Numbered from the stretch's first letter, positions 8,714 to 17,498 are shown. The stretch: 64,000 nt of DNA from Lentilactobacillus diolivorans DSM 14421 (GCF_001434255.1 NZ_AZEY01000108.1:59859-123858); one strand, 5' to 3'. The notes: generated from the sequence alone by a model not told the origin. A program made the numbers and translations.

Positions 8714-10543
8714 ATGAAACGTGTAATTGGCGTTGATATTGGTAATTCCTCAACTGAAGTTGCATTAGCTGATGTCTCGGATACTGGCGAAGTCAATTTC
8801 ATTGGTTCTGGAATTGCGGAAACAACGGGAATCAAAGGAACCAAGCAAAATTTGATTGGAGTCAGAAATGCTATCAATTCAGTTTTGCGGAAAACAAACA
8901 CCGAAATTTCTGATGTTGACTTGATCAGAATTAACGAAGCAACGCCGGTAATTGGTGATGTTGCAATGGAAACAATTACCGAAACCGTCATTACCGAGTC
9001 AACGATGATTGGTCATAATCCAGGAACCCCTGGTGGCATTGGAACAGGTTCTGGTTACACAATTGAATTATTAAAACTACTTCAGCAAACTGACAAGCAG
9101 CGGCCATACATTGTGATTATTCCAAAGGAAGTTGATTTTGCGGATGCAGCACATCTGATCAATGCTTACGTTGCTGCAGGATATCAAATTACTGCGGCAA
9201 TTCTGCAAAGTGACGATGGGGTCCTGATTGATAATCGACTCAAACACCGAATTCCAATTGTGGATGAAGTCAGCAGAATTGACAAAGTACCGTTAAACAT
9301 GTTGGCAGCCGTTGAAGTTGCTGATCAAGGCAAAGTCATTTCTCAATTGTCAAACCCTTATGGAATTGCAACGTTATTCCATCTGACGTCTGAAGAAACA
9401 AAGAACATTGTGCCGGTTGCCCGGGCGTTAATTGGGAACCGTTCAGCGGTTGTTATCAAAACGCCTAAAGGTGATGTGAAGGCACGGGTTATCCCGGCTG
9501 GATCAATTACGATTCAGGGTGACAAGGGCCGGTCCAACGTGAATGTTGCGGCTGGCGCCAATGCGATCATGAAAAAGGTTAATGAATTCAATAATATTGA
9601 TGACATTACCGGGGAATCCGGTACAAACGTTGGCGGGATGCTTGAAAAAGTTCGTCAGACAATGGCCGACCTCACTGATAAGCAGAATAAAGATATTGCC
9701 ATTCAAGATTTGTTAGCTGTTAATACTTCGGTTCCTGTCAAAGTTAAAGGTGGTCTGGCCGGCGAGTTCTCAATGGAACAAGCGGTTGGAATTGCGGCGA
9801 TGGTCAAATCAGATCATCTGCAAATGCAATTGATTGCTAATTTAATTCAAGATCAGATGCATGTACCGGTTGAAATTGGTGGTGCTGAAGCTGAATCGGC
9901 TATTCTTGGCGCGCTTACGACACCTGGAACAACTAAGCCATTAGCAATTCTTGATCTTGGAGCTGGTTCAACTGATGCTTCGATCATCAATAAAAAGGAT
10001 GAACGAGTTGCCATTCATTTGGCCGGTGCTGGTGATATGGTCACGATGATCATTAATTCAGAACTTGGTTTGGATGATATTTATCTGGCAGAGGATATTA
10101 AACGATATCCACTGGCTAAAGTTGAGAATTTGTTCCAACTTCGTCATGAAGATGGTTCTGTTCAATTCTTTGAAAAACCATTGCCGGCTAAATTATTTGC
10201 TCGGGTAGTTGTCATCAAGCCAGACGGTTATGAGCCAATTCCAGGCAACCTTGGTATTGAGAAGGTTAAGATTGTTCGCCAAACTGCTAAGAAGCGGGTC
10301 TTTGTGACTAACGCTACCAGGGCGCTGCAACATGTCAGCCCAACTGGCAACATTCGTGACATTCCATTTGTTGTCATTGTTGGTGGTTCGGCTTTGGACT
10401 TCGAAATTCCACAACTGGTAACTGATGAGTTGTCACATTACAACTTGGTTGCTGGTCGAGGAAATATTCGAGCTATCGAAGGACCACGGAATGCGGTTGC
10501 AACTGGATTAATTCTTTCGTACGCGAATGAGGTAAGGGGGTAG
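8714..10543 (+). CDS. pduG: Diol dehydratase reactivase, large subunit
   Basis: Actin-like ATPase of 609 aa that, with PduH, exchanges damaged cobalamin out of inactivated diol dehydratase. The N-terminal 'VIGVDIGNSSTEVALAD' and the later 'LAILDLGAGSTDASIIN' are the two phosphate-binding motifs of the ASKHA fold. The region around 'GHNPGTPGGIGTGSGYT' is typical of DdrA/PduG. Length matches enteric PduG. Start at ATG after AGGAG; 15 bp after pduE and 3 bp before pduH. Confidence 0.96.
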   Translation: MKRVIGVDIGNSSTEVALADVSDTGEVNFIGSGIAETTGIKGTKQNLIGVRNAINSVLRKTNTEISDVDLIRINEATPVIGDVAMETITETVITESTMIGHNPGTPGGIGTGSGYTIELLKLLQQTDKQRPYIVIIPKEVDFADAAHLINAYVAAGYQITAAILQSDDGVLIDNRLKHRIPIVDEVSRIDKVPLNMLAAVEVADQGKVISQLSNPYGIATLFHLTSEETKNIVPVARALIGNRSAVVIKTPKGDVKARVIPAGSITIQGDKGRSNVNVAAGANAIMKKVNEFNNIDDITGESGTNVGGMLEKVRQTMADLTDKQNKDIAIQDLLAVNTSVPVKVKGGLAGEFSMEQAVGIAAMVKSDHLQMQLIANLIQDQMHVPVEIGGAEAESAILGALTTPGTTKPLAILDLGAGSTDASIINKKDERVAIHLAGAGDMVTMIINSELGLDDIYLAEDIKRYPLAKVENLFQLRHEDGSVQFFEKPLPAKLFARVVVIKPDGYEPIPGNLGIEKVKIVRQTAKKRVFVTNATRALQHVSPTGNIRDIPFVVIVGGSALDFEIPQLVTDELSHYNLVAGRGNIRAIEGPRNAVATGLILSYANEVRG

Positions 10544-10546
10544 CTC

Positions 10547-10897
10547 ATGGCAATTCAAAATGATCGGCCTGCAATTTTTATTGCAATTCCGAAAAATTTA
10601 AATGGTCAGCTTCCCACAAACTTATCGCCAATGTTAAACGGCATTGAAGAAGAGCAAATTCCAGTTGAATTAATTACATTGGATTTTGATACAGCCGTTA
10701 AAAGAGCTTATCAGGCTTCGGTTGCATCACGACTATCAGTTGGAATCTCGTTTGATGATCAGCACATTATTGTGCATTACAAAAATTTACCAGCTGATCA
10801 GCCGCTCTTCCAAGTTGCAATTGACAACCCAACCAACATTCGCAAAATTGGTGCGAATGCAGCACGGTTAGTTAAAGGAGTGCCATTTAAGAGTTAA
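10547..10897 (+). CDS. pduH: Diol dehydratase reactivase, small subunit
   Basis: Small 116-aa partner of PduG. It resembles the beta subunit of the dehydratase and displaces it during reactivation. Recognisable features are 'IEEEQIPVELITLD', 'ASRLSVGISFDDQHIIVHYKN' and a C-terminal 'NIRKIGANAARLVKGVPF', like the end of PduH/DdrB. The start lies 3 bp after the pduG stop, with the ribosome site (AAGGGGG) inside pduG, so translation is probably coupled. Confidence 0.92.
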   Translation: MAIQNDRPAIFIAIPKNLNGQLPTNLSPMLNGIEEEQIPVELITLDFDTAVKRAYQASVASRLSVGISFDDQHIIVHYKNLPADQPLFQVAIDNPTNIRKIGANAARLVKGVPFKS

Positions 10898-10912
10898 AGA
10901 TAGGTGATGTTT

Positions 10913-11527
10913 ATGGAACAATCAATTGGATATCTTGAAATATCCGGCCTCGCGGGTGCCATCGTTGCTGCCGATAAGATGTTGAAGACAGCTGCCGTTC
11001 GGCTTCATGGAATTGAAGAAGCAAAAGGTAGCGGTTGGATGACTGTTTCGATTGTTGGCGATGTTGCTGCTGTTGAAGCCGCTGTTGAAGAAGGTAAGGC
11101 GGCTCTTGGCGATCGGGTCATTAGCTCCGATGTCATTGCCCGCCCTGCAGAAGGAATTAGTGGTTTAGGCAAGACTGATGTGATGAAGGGCAAACACCCA
11201 AAAGATGATGGCCCGGATGATCCGCAAAGCCCAACGGACGGTGGTAAGGGCCCAGATACTCCGAGCGCGCCATCTGCTGGGAACGGCGGCTCATCAGCTA
11301 AACATGAACTGTCAATTTCCCAGAAAAAAGAACTGGCGGTCAAAAAGGATAATCGACCGGCTGTTCAGAAGGACACTGTTACTGAAAAGCCAGAGGATCA
11401 GGTTGTCACTTGTAATCTCTGTGGTGATCCAAGGTGTCCGCGTAAAATCGGTGAACCGCATAAGAAATGTATTCATTATGAAGAACTAGAGAAGAAAAAA
11501 GCCAAAAAAGGTAAAGACGCTAAATAA
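10913..11527 (+). CDS. pduK: Microcompartment shell protein PduK with C-terminal cysteine motif
   Basis: The 204-aa protein has an N-terminal BMC domain ('[20 protein letters not shown]', '[14 protein letters not shown]'), a Gly/Pro/Asp/Ser-rich low-complexity linker (about residues 85-140), and a C-terminal cluster 'CNLCGDPRC' plus a further Cys about ten residues on ('HKKCIHY'). PduK proteins are minor shell components whose tail can bind an Fe-S cluster or metal. I start at ATG 10913, six bases after AGGTG; GTG 10904 and ATG 10907 are possible but overlap the ribosome site. Confidence 0.9.
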   Translation: MEQSIGYLEISGLAGAIVAADKMLKTAAVRLHGIEEAKGSGWMTVSIVGDVAAVEAAVEEGKAALGDRVISSDVIARPAEGISGLGKTDVMKGKHPKDDGPDDPQSPTDGGKGPDTPSAPSAGNGGSSAKHELSISQKKELAVKKDNRPAVQKDTVTEKPEDQVVTCNLCGDPRCPRKIGEPHKKCIHYEELEKKKAKKGKDAK

Positions 11528-11541
11528 TAGGAGGAATTCTC

Positions 11542-11817
11542 ATGAATAACGCATTAGGTATGATCGAAACCAAAGGACTTGTAGCATCAATTGAAGCAGC
11601 AGATGCAATGGTAAAAGCAGCTAACGTTGTCTTGGTTGGCCAAGAAAAGATCGGTAGTGGATTGGTAACAGTTATGGTCCGTGGTGATGTTGGTGCCGTT
11701 AAGGCTTCAGTAGACGCCGGTGTTTCAGCAGCAGAAAATGTTGGTGAAGTGATGACATCGTATGTAATCCCTCGTCCACATTCAGAAGTTGAAGGAATTT
11801 TACCGGACAAGAAATAG
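11542..11817 (+). CDS. pduJ: Microcompartment shell hexamer protein PduJ
   Basis: A 91-aa single BMC-domain protein very close to PduA, minus the C-terminal extension ('[18 protein letters not shown]', '[17 protein letters not shown]', '[15 protein letters not shown]'). It is an abundant shell tile in known pdu systems. RBS AGGAGG. It is the last gene before a 587-bp break in the operon filled by the hairpin-repeat array, so its mRNA may be a processing or termination point. Confidence 0.95.
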   Translation: MNNALGMIETKGLVASIEAADAMVKAANVVLVGQEKIGSGLVTVMVRGDVGAVKASVDAGVSAAENVGEVMTSYVIPRPHSEVEGILPDKK

Positions 11818-11818
11818 A

Positions 11819-12246
11819 GTGTGATAGAAGGCGCCCAGCTCCCAGAATATAAGTGAATCATTCAAACATTCCCGATTCTGGAATGTTTGAATGATTCGCT
11901 TATATGGCAGGGAGCTGCCTTCTAGCACACGTTTCGGCTAGGTAAAAAGCGAAATCATTAAACTTCCAATCATGGCGCATTTGAATGATTCGCTTATATG
12001 GCAGGGAGTTGCTTCCGGGAACACGTTTCGGCCAGGTAAAAAGCGAGATCATCAAACTTCCAATCATGGCGCATTTGAATGATTCGCTTATATGGCAGGG
12101 AGTTGCTTCCGGGAACACGTTTCGGCTAGGTAAAAAGCGAAATTATCAAACTTCCAATTATGGCGCATTTGAATGATTCGCTTATATGGCAGGGAGTTGC
12201 TTCCGGGAACACGTTTCGGCTAGATAAAAAGCGAAATCATCAAACA
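11819..12246 (+). repeat. Hairpin element plus three 94-bp tandem partial copies inside the pdu operon
   Basis: A complete hairpin comes first: outer 14-nt arms 11819-11832 and 11917-11930, and a 22-bp inner stem 11851-11872/11880-11901 with a single G-T wobble. Then come partial right-arm units with 'GGTAAAAAGC' at 11941, 12035 and 12129 (period 94), and a last diverged start at 12223. Each partial copy keeps a weaker version of the inner stem. The array separates pduJ from pduL. 12247-12404 holds no gene; it contains a small inverted repeat (TTTGAG...CTCAAA, about 12327-12349) and the pduL ribosome site. Confidence 0.88.
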
Positions 12247-12404
12247 TTCCCGAGCTGTGTGGATGTTTAAATAATTAACCTAATCCCTAGCTGAACAAAG
12301 ATAATAGTCGTGATCAGGAAAGTATTTGAGGTCAGAGCTATCTCAAAGTGCTTAAATGATATTTCGCCTCACAGATAAACTAAGTAAAAGGCGGTTATTG
12401 ATTT

Positions 12405-13046
12405 ATGGAAATTAACGAAGAAAAATTGCGTCTGATCATTCGGCAAGTGATTCATGAAATGGCTGATCCATACCGAGTACCGATTGGTGTTTCAAATCAC
12501 CATATTCATTTGACTAAACATGATTTTCAGACATTATTTCCCGGCCAGACAATGAAAGTTCGGGCTCAGTTAAAACAACCGGGCGAGTTTGCAAGTGAAC
12601 AAACAGCAACCGTCATTGGGCCGTTGGGAACGGTTCAACATGTTCGAATCTTAGGACCTTACCGATCCCATTCACAAGTTGAAATTGCCCGTTCCGAGGC
12701 GATTGCAATTGGGGTGGACGCACCGATCCGTCTCTCAGGACATTTGGATAATACCCCGTCTGTTCAGTTACAAACTAAAGATGGTACTGTGACCGTTCAA
12801 GGAGTGATTGTTGCCAAACGGCATATTCACATGAGTTTAGACGATGCTAAGCGATTTGGTGTTGCCGCTGGTGATGAAGTATCGGTTGACGTTCTTTCAA
12901 ATGATCGTCGGACGACTTTCCACAACGTTGTTTGCCGGCCAAGAAAAGATTTTGTTTTGGAAATGCATATTGATACCGATGAGGCTAATGCAGCCAACGT
13001 TAACAATGATACGGTTGGTCATATTATCGTTGAAAAAGACAAGTGA
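12405..13046 (+). CDS. pduL: Phosphate propanoyltransferase
   Basis: Phosphotransacylase that converts propionyl-CoA and phosphate to propionyl-phosphate and recycles CoA in the microcompartment. The 213-aa protein has the zinc-binding histidines in 'NHHIHLT' (residues 31-37) and 'KRHIHMS' (about 137-143), and late conserved 'HIDTDEANAA'. The first 20 residues ('EINEEKLRLIIRQVIHEMA') are an encapsulation-type amphipathic helix. It is the first gene after the intra-operon repeat array, so it may have its own promoter or depend on read-through. Confidence 0.95.
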   Translation: MEINEEKLRLIIRQVIHEMADPYRVPIGVSNHHIHLTKHDFQTLFPGQTMKVRAQLKQPGEFASEQTATVIGPLGTVQHVRILGPYRSHSQVEIARSEAIAIGVDAPIRLSGHLDNTPSVQLQTKDGTVTVQGVIVAKRHIHMSLDDAKRFGVAAGDEVSVDVLSNDRRTTFHNVVCRPRKDFVLEMHIDTDEANAANVNNDTVGHIIVEKDK

Positions 13047-13076
13047 TGATTTTTTGAATGAAGGTTGGTGGGCAAC

Positions 13077-13580
13077 GTGGATCAGATTATTGAACAAGTT
13101 ATGGCAAAAATCAGGCAACGCGAACACCAATCTTACGAAGTTGATTATCGATTAAAGGGTTTGCCACCTGATGAAGAAGTTTATACGGATCACGCCAACG
13201 TTGTCATAAACGACGTTGCGATCGGATTAGTAGCGGACTTGTATCGGGCTGACACATCGAATCCATGGGTTCAGTGGATCCTTCAGGGAATTAGCTTTCA
13301 GGTTAATTTTACTTTTCAGATTAGCAAACAAATGATTAATTTTATTCCCAGGAAGATGCTACTGAACTGGCCCATTGAATTTGTAGTCGATGCTCGTCAT
13401 CCAGTGTTTGGATTTTTTGGGAAATCAGTCAGCCGCTCCGATCTGGCCGCTTTGCCGGATCAATCAGTTGTTGTTTTAACACCAACACAGCGGCTCACAG
13501 CAGAAGCTGAGGAAATATGCCAATATAAGCAGATAATTAAAAAGATTAGGACTGATGAAGATTGTATATGGCAAAAGTAA
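13077..13580 (+). CDS. pduM: Microcompartment protein PduM
   Basis: About 167 aa. PduM is a structural protein needed for proper microcompartment assembly in Salmonella; its biochemical role is unclear. Recognition rests on position between pduL and pduN, length, and the PduM-like body ('EVVYTDHANVVINDVAIGLV'-type region, 'FVVDARHPVFGFFGKSVSRSD'). I prefer GTG 13077 after GGTGGG; a TTG at 13065 would add four residues. The N-terminus 'VDQIIEQVMAKIRQRE' is again amphipathic. The 3' end overlaps pduN. Confidence 0.82.
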   Translation: MDQIIEQVMAKIRQREHQSYEVDYRLKGLPPDEEVYTDHANVVINDVAIGLVADLYRADTSNPWVQWILQGISFQVNFTFQISKQMINFIPRKMLLNWPIEFVVDARHPVFGFFGKSVSRSDLAALPDQSVVVLTPTQRLTAEAEEICQYKQIIKKIRTDEDCIWQK

Positions 13581-13834
13581 TCGGAAGTGTCGTTTCCACC
13601 CAGAAGGACCCTTCACTGATTGGCCGAAAGCTGATGATTGTGCAGCCCATTGACTCTGACGGTAAACCGGTTCGCAGCGAAGAGGTCGCCGCTGATACAG
13701 TGGGTGCCGGAATTGGTGAGTTTGTCCTACTGGTCCGTGGTGCAGGTGCACGAAAGGCCACTTCGAAATACGACGTAAAGAATGATGTTAACGACTGTTC
13801 AATTGTCGGAATCATCGATTCATTTGACAAGTAA
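13568..13834 (+). CDS. pduN: Microcompartment vertex pentamer protein PduN
   Basis: An 88-aa EutN/CcmL-family protein that forms the pentamers closing shell vertices. The segment 'AKVIGSVVSTQKDPSLIGRK' is the family N-terminus, and 'VAADTVGAGIGEFVLLVRG' and 'DCSIVGIIDS' match later strands. ATG 13568 overlaps the pduM stop by 13 bp, so the pair is likely translationally coupled. A TTG two codons upstream is the only alternative start. Confidence 0.93.
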   Translation: MAKVIGSVVSTQKDPSLIGRKLMIVQPIDSDGKPVRSEEVAADTVGAGIGEFVLLVRGAGARKATSKYDVKNDVNDCSIVGIIDSFDK

Positions 13835-13850
13835 GGAGAAGGGATAGTTT

Positions 13851-14432
13851 ATGGCTATTTACACTAAAGGTGGCGATAAAGGGTCGACAAGCTTATTTGA
13901 CGGTAAGCGAGTTCGTAAGGATTCTTTACAAGTTGAGACATACGGAACCTTTGATGAACTAAATGCAAATATTAGTTTAGCTGATAAATTCTGTATTAGT
14001 AAACGCAATAAGCAAATTTTGCAGCAGGTTGAATACCGGATGTTTTATCTTCAAGGAGAAATTGCTACCCATGATCCAGAAAAGTTCCGCGCTCAAAGTA
14101 ATATCATTTCGGACGAGGATGTTCATTTTCTAGAGTCGGTCATTGATGATTACACAGCGAAACTACCTAAAGTAACAAGTTTTATTTTGCCGGGGTCCAG
14201 CTTGGCAGGTGCACAGTTGCATGTTTGCCGGACTGTTTGCCGACGGGCTGAGCGATTGTTGGTTGCATTCATGGCAGACAATGAGGTTCGACCCGAGTTA
14301 GAGAGATATGTTAACCGGCTATCGGACTTTATGTACATTATGGCCCGCTCCGAAGATCATGAAGACTATCTGAATAAGGTTGTCAGTGAAGTTGTGCGTC
14401 GCTATAAAAAAGCAATGGAAGGTAAGCAATAA
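13851..14432 (+). CDS. pduO: Cob(I)alamin adenosyltransferase (PduO type)
   Basis: A 193-aa enzyme that transfers adenosyl from ATP to cob(I)alamin, supplying coenzyme B12 to the dehydratase. Family signatures are 'YTKGGDKGSTSLFDGKRV', 'VETYGTFDELNANI', and the C-terminal helix 'LHVCRTVCRRAERL'. It corresponds only to the N-terminal catalytic domain of enteric PduO; the HbpS-like second domain is a separate gene immediately downstream (stop and start overlap as TAATG). Confidence 0.96.
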   Translation: MAIYTKGGDKGSTSLFDGKRVRKDSLQVETYGTFDELNANISLADKFCISKRNKQILQQVEYRMFYLQGEIATHDPEKFRAQSNIISDEDVHFLESVIDDYTAKLPKVTSFILPGSSLAGAQLHVCRTVCRRAERLLVAFMADNEVRPELERYVNRLSDFMYIMARSEDHEDYLNKVVSEVVRRYKKAMEGKQ

Positions 14433-14914
14433 TGGACATGGATAAAGAACAAATTAATCAAGTTATTCGCGAAGTTTTAGCAAATAATTCAGACGATCAA
14501 TTGTTTGAACGACACAAGATGGAAAGAGTCATTGATGCAGCAGTAGCAAAGGCTGATGAATTAAATGTTGGCGTTACCATTTGCATTATGGATATTACCA
14601 ATACCGTTCAGATGTTGTATCACATGCGCAATGCAAATTTGGTAAGTTCAACTCTGGCCCCTAAAAAGGCTTGGTCAGCGATTGCTATGAAAGAACCCAC
14701 AAAAGATATCAGTAAAGATATTCAACCTGGTGGGCCATTGTATCAAATGGAAACGATGCTAGACGGAAAGTTGGTATCGTTCCCTGGTGGAATTCCACTG
14801 AAACACGATGATGGCAAAATCTTTGGTGCCATTGGTTGTAGCGGTGGTTTGATTGAACAGGATCAAGCTATTTGCGAAGCAGCTGTTCGCGAATTTATGA
14901 AGGAGCGAAACTAG
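14432..14914 (+). CDS. HbpS/GlcG-like protein (detached PduO C-terminal domain)
   Basis: A 160-aa GlcG/HbpS (DUF336) family protein. Residues 'AVAKADELNVGVTICIMDI', 'LAPKKAWSAIAMKEPTKDIS' and the Gly-rich 'GGIPLKHDDGKIFGAIGCSGG' are typical. In enteric PduO this domain is fused behind the adenosyltransferase and can bind haem or corrinoid; here it is split off and carries its own amphipathic N-terminus ('KEQINQVIREVLAN'), as if independently targeted to the compartment. It overlaps the pduO stop codon. Confidence 0.85.
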   Translation: MDMDKEQINQVIREVLANNSDDQLFERHKMERVIDAAVAKADELNVGVTICIMDITNTVQMLYHMRNANLVSSTLAPKKAWSAIAMKEPTKDISKDIQPGGPLYQMETMLDGKLVSFPGGIPLKHDDGKIFGAIGCSGGLIEQDQAICEAAVREFMKERN

Positions 14915-14917
14915 AAT

Positions 14918-16357
14918 ATGCAAGAACAAAACATTGAAGAAGCCATCAGAAGAATTTTACAAGAAGAACTTACTAACGACGCTCATAGTGACTCCGATGT
15001 TTCACATTCTGCCGGAGCATTAGGTAACGGCATCTTTGAAACCGTTGACGAAGCAATTGCTGCGGCTAAGCAGGCTGAAGAAGTTTATGTTGATAAACCA
15101 ATGGCCTTTCGAAAAAAGGTTATTAAAGCCATCAAAGACGGTTTTGGTCCTCACATTGACGAAATTGCCAAGGCTATTTATGACGAGACTGGTATGGGAA
15201 CCGTTGACGCCAAGGTTGTTAAATTGAAGAATGCCTTGTACAACACACCAGGACCGGAAGTCTTGGAACCGGATGTTGAAACTGGCGATGGCGGCATGGT
15301 GATGTACGAGTACACACCATTCGGCGTTATCGGTGCGGTTGGCCCAAGTACCAATCCTGCCGAAACGGTGATCAACAATGCCATCATGATGTTGTCGGGC
15401 GGCAATACGATGTATTTTGGTGCTCATCCGGGTGCCAAGAACATTACCCGCTGGATGATTGAGCATTTAAATGAATACGTTTATAAAGCGACCGGCATTC
15501 GTAATCTGGTTGTTTCAATTGCAACGCCTTCAATTGAATCTGTTCAGCAAATGATGCACCATCCAGATGTTGATATGTTATCAATTACTGGTGGCCCAGC
15601 AGTTGTTCATCAAGCAATGATCAGTGGTAAAAAGGCGGTTGGTGCCGGAGCTGGAAATCCACCTGCGATGGTCGATGCAACAGCCAATATTGATTTGGCA
15701 GCTCATGATATTATCAAATCTTGTGGGTTTGACAATAATATTCTATGTACTGCCGAAAAAGAAGTCATTGTTGATCAAACTGTTAAGGATGCATTGATTG
15801 CTAAGATGCAGGAAAAGGGTGCGTTTCTCATTAAGGATCCGGCAGTCGTTGACAAGATTGCTAAAATGACGATTGGCGATAATGGTGCGCCAAGTCGGAA
15901 ATTTGTTGGGAAAGACGCTACTTACATTTTGGATGAAGCTGGTGTTAAGTATACCGGCAAGCCAACAGTTGTTATTTTTGAAGCTAAAAAGGATCATCCA
16001 TTAGTCACGACAGAAATGCTTATGCCATTATTACCAATTGTTTCCTGCCCAGACTTTGAGAGTATCCTCAAAACAGCCGTTGAAGTAGAAGGTGGTAATC
16101 ACCATACTGCTTCGATTCATTCTGAAAGTATCCGTCACATTAATCGAGCAGGTCATCGAATGAATACATCAATCTTTGTTGTTAATGGACCAACGTTTGT
16201 TGCAACGGGGGTTGGTGATAACGGTTATTGGAGCGGTGCTGCAGCCCTGACGATTGCAACACCAACCGGTGAAGGAACAACGACTACCAAAACATTTACG
16301 CGTCGTCGCCGTTTCAATTCACCAGAAGGATTTTCATTACGTTCATGGGAGGTTTAA
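14918..16357 (+). CDS. pduP: CoA-acylating propionaldehyde dehydrogenase
   Basis: A 479-aa NAD+- and CoA-dependent aldehyde dehydrogenase converting propionaldehyde to propionyl-CoA. The catalytic cysteine is Cys277 in 'NNILCTAEKEV'; upstream 'GAVGPSTNPAETVINNA' and 'MLSITGGPAVVH' belong to the nucleotide-binding region. The N-terminal 18 residues ('NIEEAIRRILQEEL') match the PduP encapsulation peptide shown in Salmonella to direct lumen import. It starts 3 bp after the preceding stop. Confidence 0.96.
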   Translation: MQEQNIEEAIRRILQEELTNDAHSDSDVSHSAGALGNGIFETVDEAIAAAKQAEEVYVDKPMAFRKKVIKAIKDGFGPHIDEIAKAIYDETGMGTVDAKVVKLKNALYNTPGPEVLEPDVETGDGGMVMYEYTPFGVIGAVGPSTNPAETVINNAIMMLSGGNTMYFGAHPGAKNITRWMIEHLNEYVYKATGIRNLVVSIATPSIESVQQMMHHPDVDMLSITGGPAVVHQAMISGKKAVGAGAGNPPAMVDATANIDLAAHDIIKSCGFDNNILCTAEKEVIVDQTVKDALIAKMQEKGAFLIKDPAVVDKIAKMTIGDNGAPSRKFVGKDATYILDEAGVKYTGKPTVVIFEAKKDHPLVTTEMLMPLLPIVSCPDFESILKTAVEVEGGNHHTASIHSESIRHINRAGHRMNTSIFVVNGPTFVATGVGDNGYWSGAAALTIATPTGEGTTTTKTFTRRRRFNSPEGFSLRSWEV

Positions 16358-16360
16358 TTT

Positions 16361-17482
16361 ATGGAAGAAATTCGAATTCCAACCAAAGTCTTTTCAGGAA
16401 ATGATAGCTTGGACTGGCTGGAAAAATTGTCAAACAAGAAAATTCTGTTGGTATGTGATTCGTTTCTACCTAATACACCAACATTTGACACAATTAAAAG
16501 CAAGGTTGAAGGAAATAACGAGGTTACGATTTTCTCCGATGTCAAACCAGACCCACCGCTGCATAACATTATGCTGGGGGTTGAACAATTTAGTAAGGTT
16601 AAGCCCAATGTCATGATTGGTATTGGTGGTGGTTCGGCAATTGATACCGGTAAAGCGATTCGGTTCTTTGGCGAGAAAATTGAAAAGTATGATATTGAAC
16701 AATTTATTGCCATCCCAACAACGAGTGGAACAGGTTCCGAAGTTACTAATACCAGTGTTGTTTCCGATCCTGAAAAGCATCAGAAGTTCCCAATCATGGA
16801 AGACTATTTAACACCGGATATTGCTTTACTGGATCCTCGATTGGTTATGACGGCACCTAAGAGTGTTACTGCATTCTCAGGCTTGGACGTTTTAACCCAT
16901 TCACTGGAATCATTGGTTGCCAAAGATGCCAACACGATCACTGAAGCATTATCAGAAAAAGGCATTGATGTCATGACCCATCTGTTGGTTGAATGTTATA
17001 AGCATGGTGACAATGAAGATGCAAGAAAGGTCGTTCACGAAGCGTCATGTGCAGCCGGAATTGCCTTCAATAACGCTGGTTTAGGAATTTGTCATTCACT
17101 AGCTCACCAATTAGGTGCCAACTTTCATGTTCCTCATGGCTTAGCTTGTGCCATGTTATTGCCACACGTTGTTTTATACAACGCTGAACATGACAAGACA
17201 GCCATGCATAAATATGCCCAGGCTTTCAAAAAGACGGGCTTTGTTGCTCAGGGAATGGGAGATCAAATTGCCGTTCGTCGTTTAGCGGGTAAGATCAAGC
17301 AAATGATGATCGCAATGGATTGTCCATTAACCCTGAAAGCATTTGGAATTGATCCGGCAACTGCTGAATCAAAGACGGAAACAGTTATTGCAGATGCAAA
17401 GAAGGATGGGACATTCCCAGGAAATCCTGTTGTGCCGTCAGATGATGACTTGCGCAACATTTACAAGAAAGTAATCCGTTAA
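16361..17482 (+). CDS. pduQ: 1-propanol dehydrogenase (iron-dependent)
   Basis: Group III iron-containing alcohol dehydrogenase of 373 aa that reduces propionaldehyde (or 3-hydroxypropionaldehyde) to the alcohol and recycles NAD+. Visible motifs are 'GIGGGSAIDTGKAIRF', 'IPTTSGTGSEVT' and the metal-binding histidine region 'GICHSLAHQLGANFHVPHG'. No encapsulation-type helix is visible, as in enteric PduQ, which enters by binding PduP. It starts 3 bp after pduP. Confidence 0.95.
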   Translation: MEEIRIPTKVFSGNDSLDWLEKLSNKKILLVCDSFLPNTPTFDTIKSKVEGNNEVTIFSDVKPDPPLHNIMLGVEQFSKVKPNVMIGIGGGSAIDTGKAIRFFGEKIEKYDIEQFIAIPTTSGTGSEVTNTSVVSDPEKHQKFPIMEDYLTPDIALLDPRLVMTAPKSVTAFSGLDVLTHSLESLVAKDANTITEALSEKGIDVMTHLLVECYKHGDNEDARKVVHEASCAAGIAFNNAGLGICHSLAHQLGANFHVPHGLACAMLLPHVVLYNAEHDKTAMHKYAQAFKKTGFVAQGMGDQIAVRRLAGKIKQMMIAMDCPLTLKAFGIDPATAESKTETVIADAKKDGTFPGNPVVPSDDDLRNIYKKVIR

Positions 17483-17498
17483 CGACAGGAGTTTTTCT

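Noticed and set aside
8695-8991. Antisense frame over the start of pduG, and other long antisense frames in the pdu genes
   Set aside because: They are shadows of strongly coding plus-strand genes with no independent start signals.
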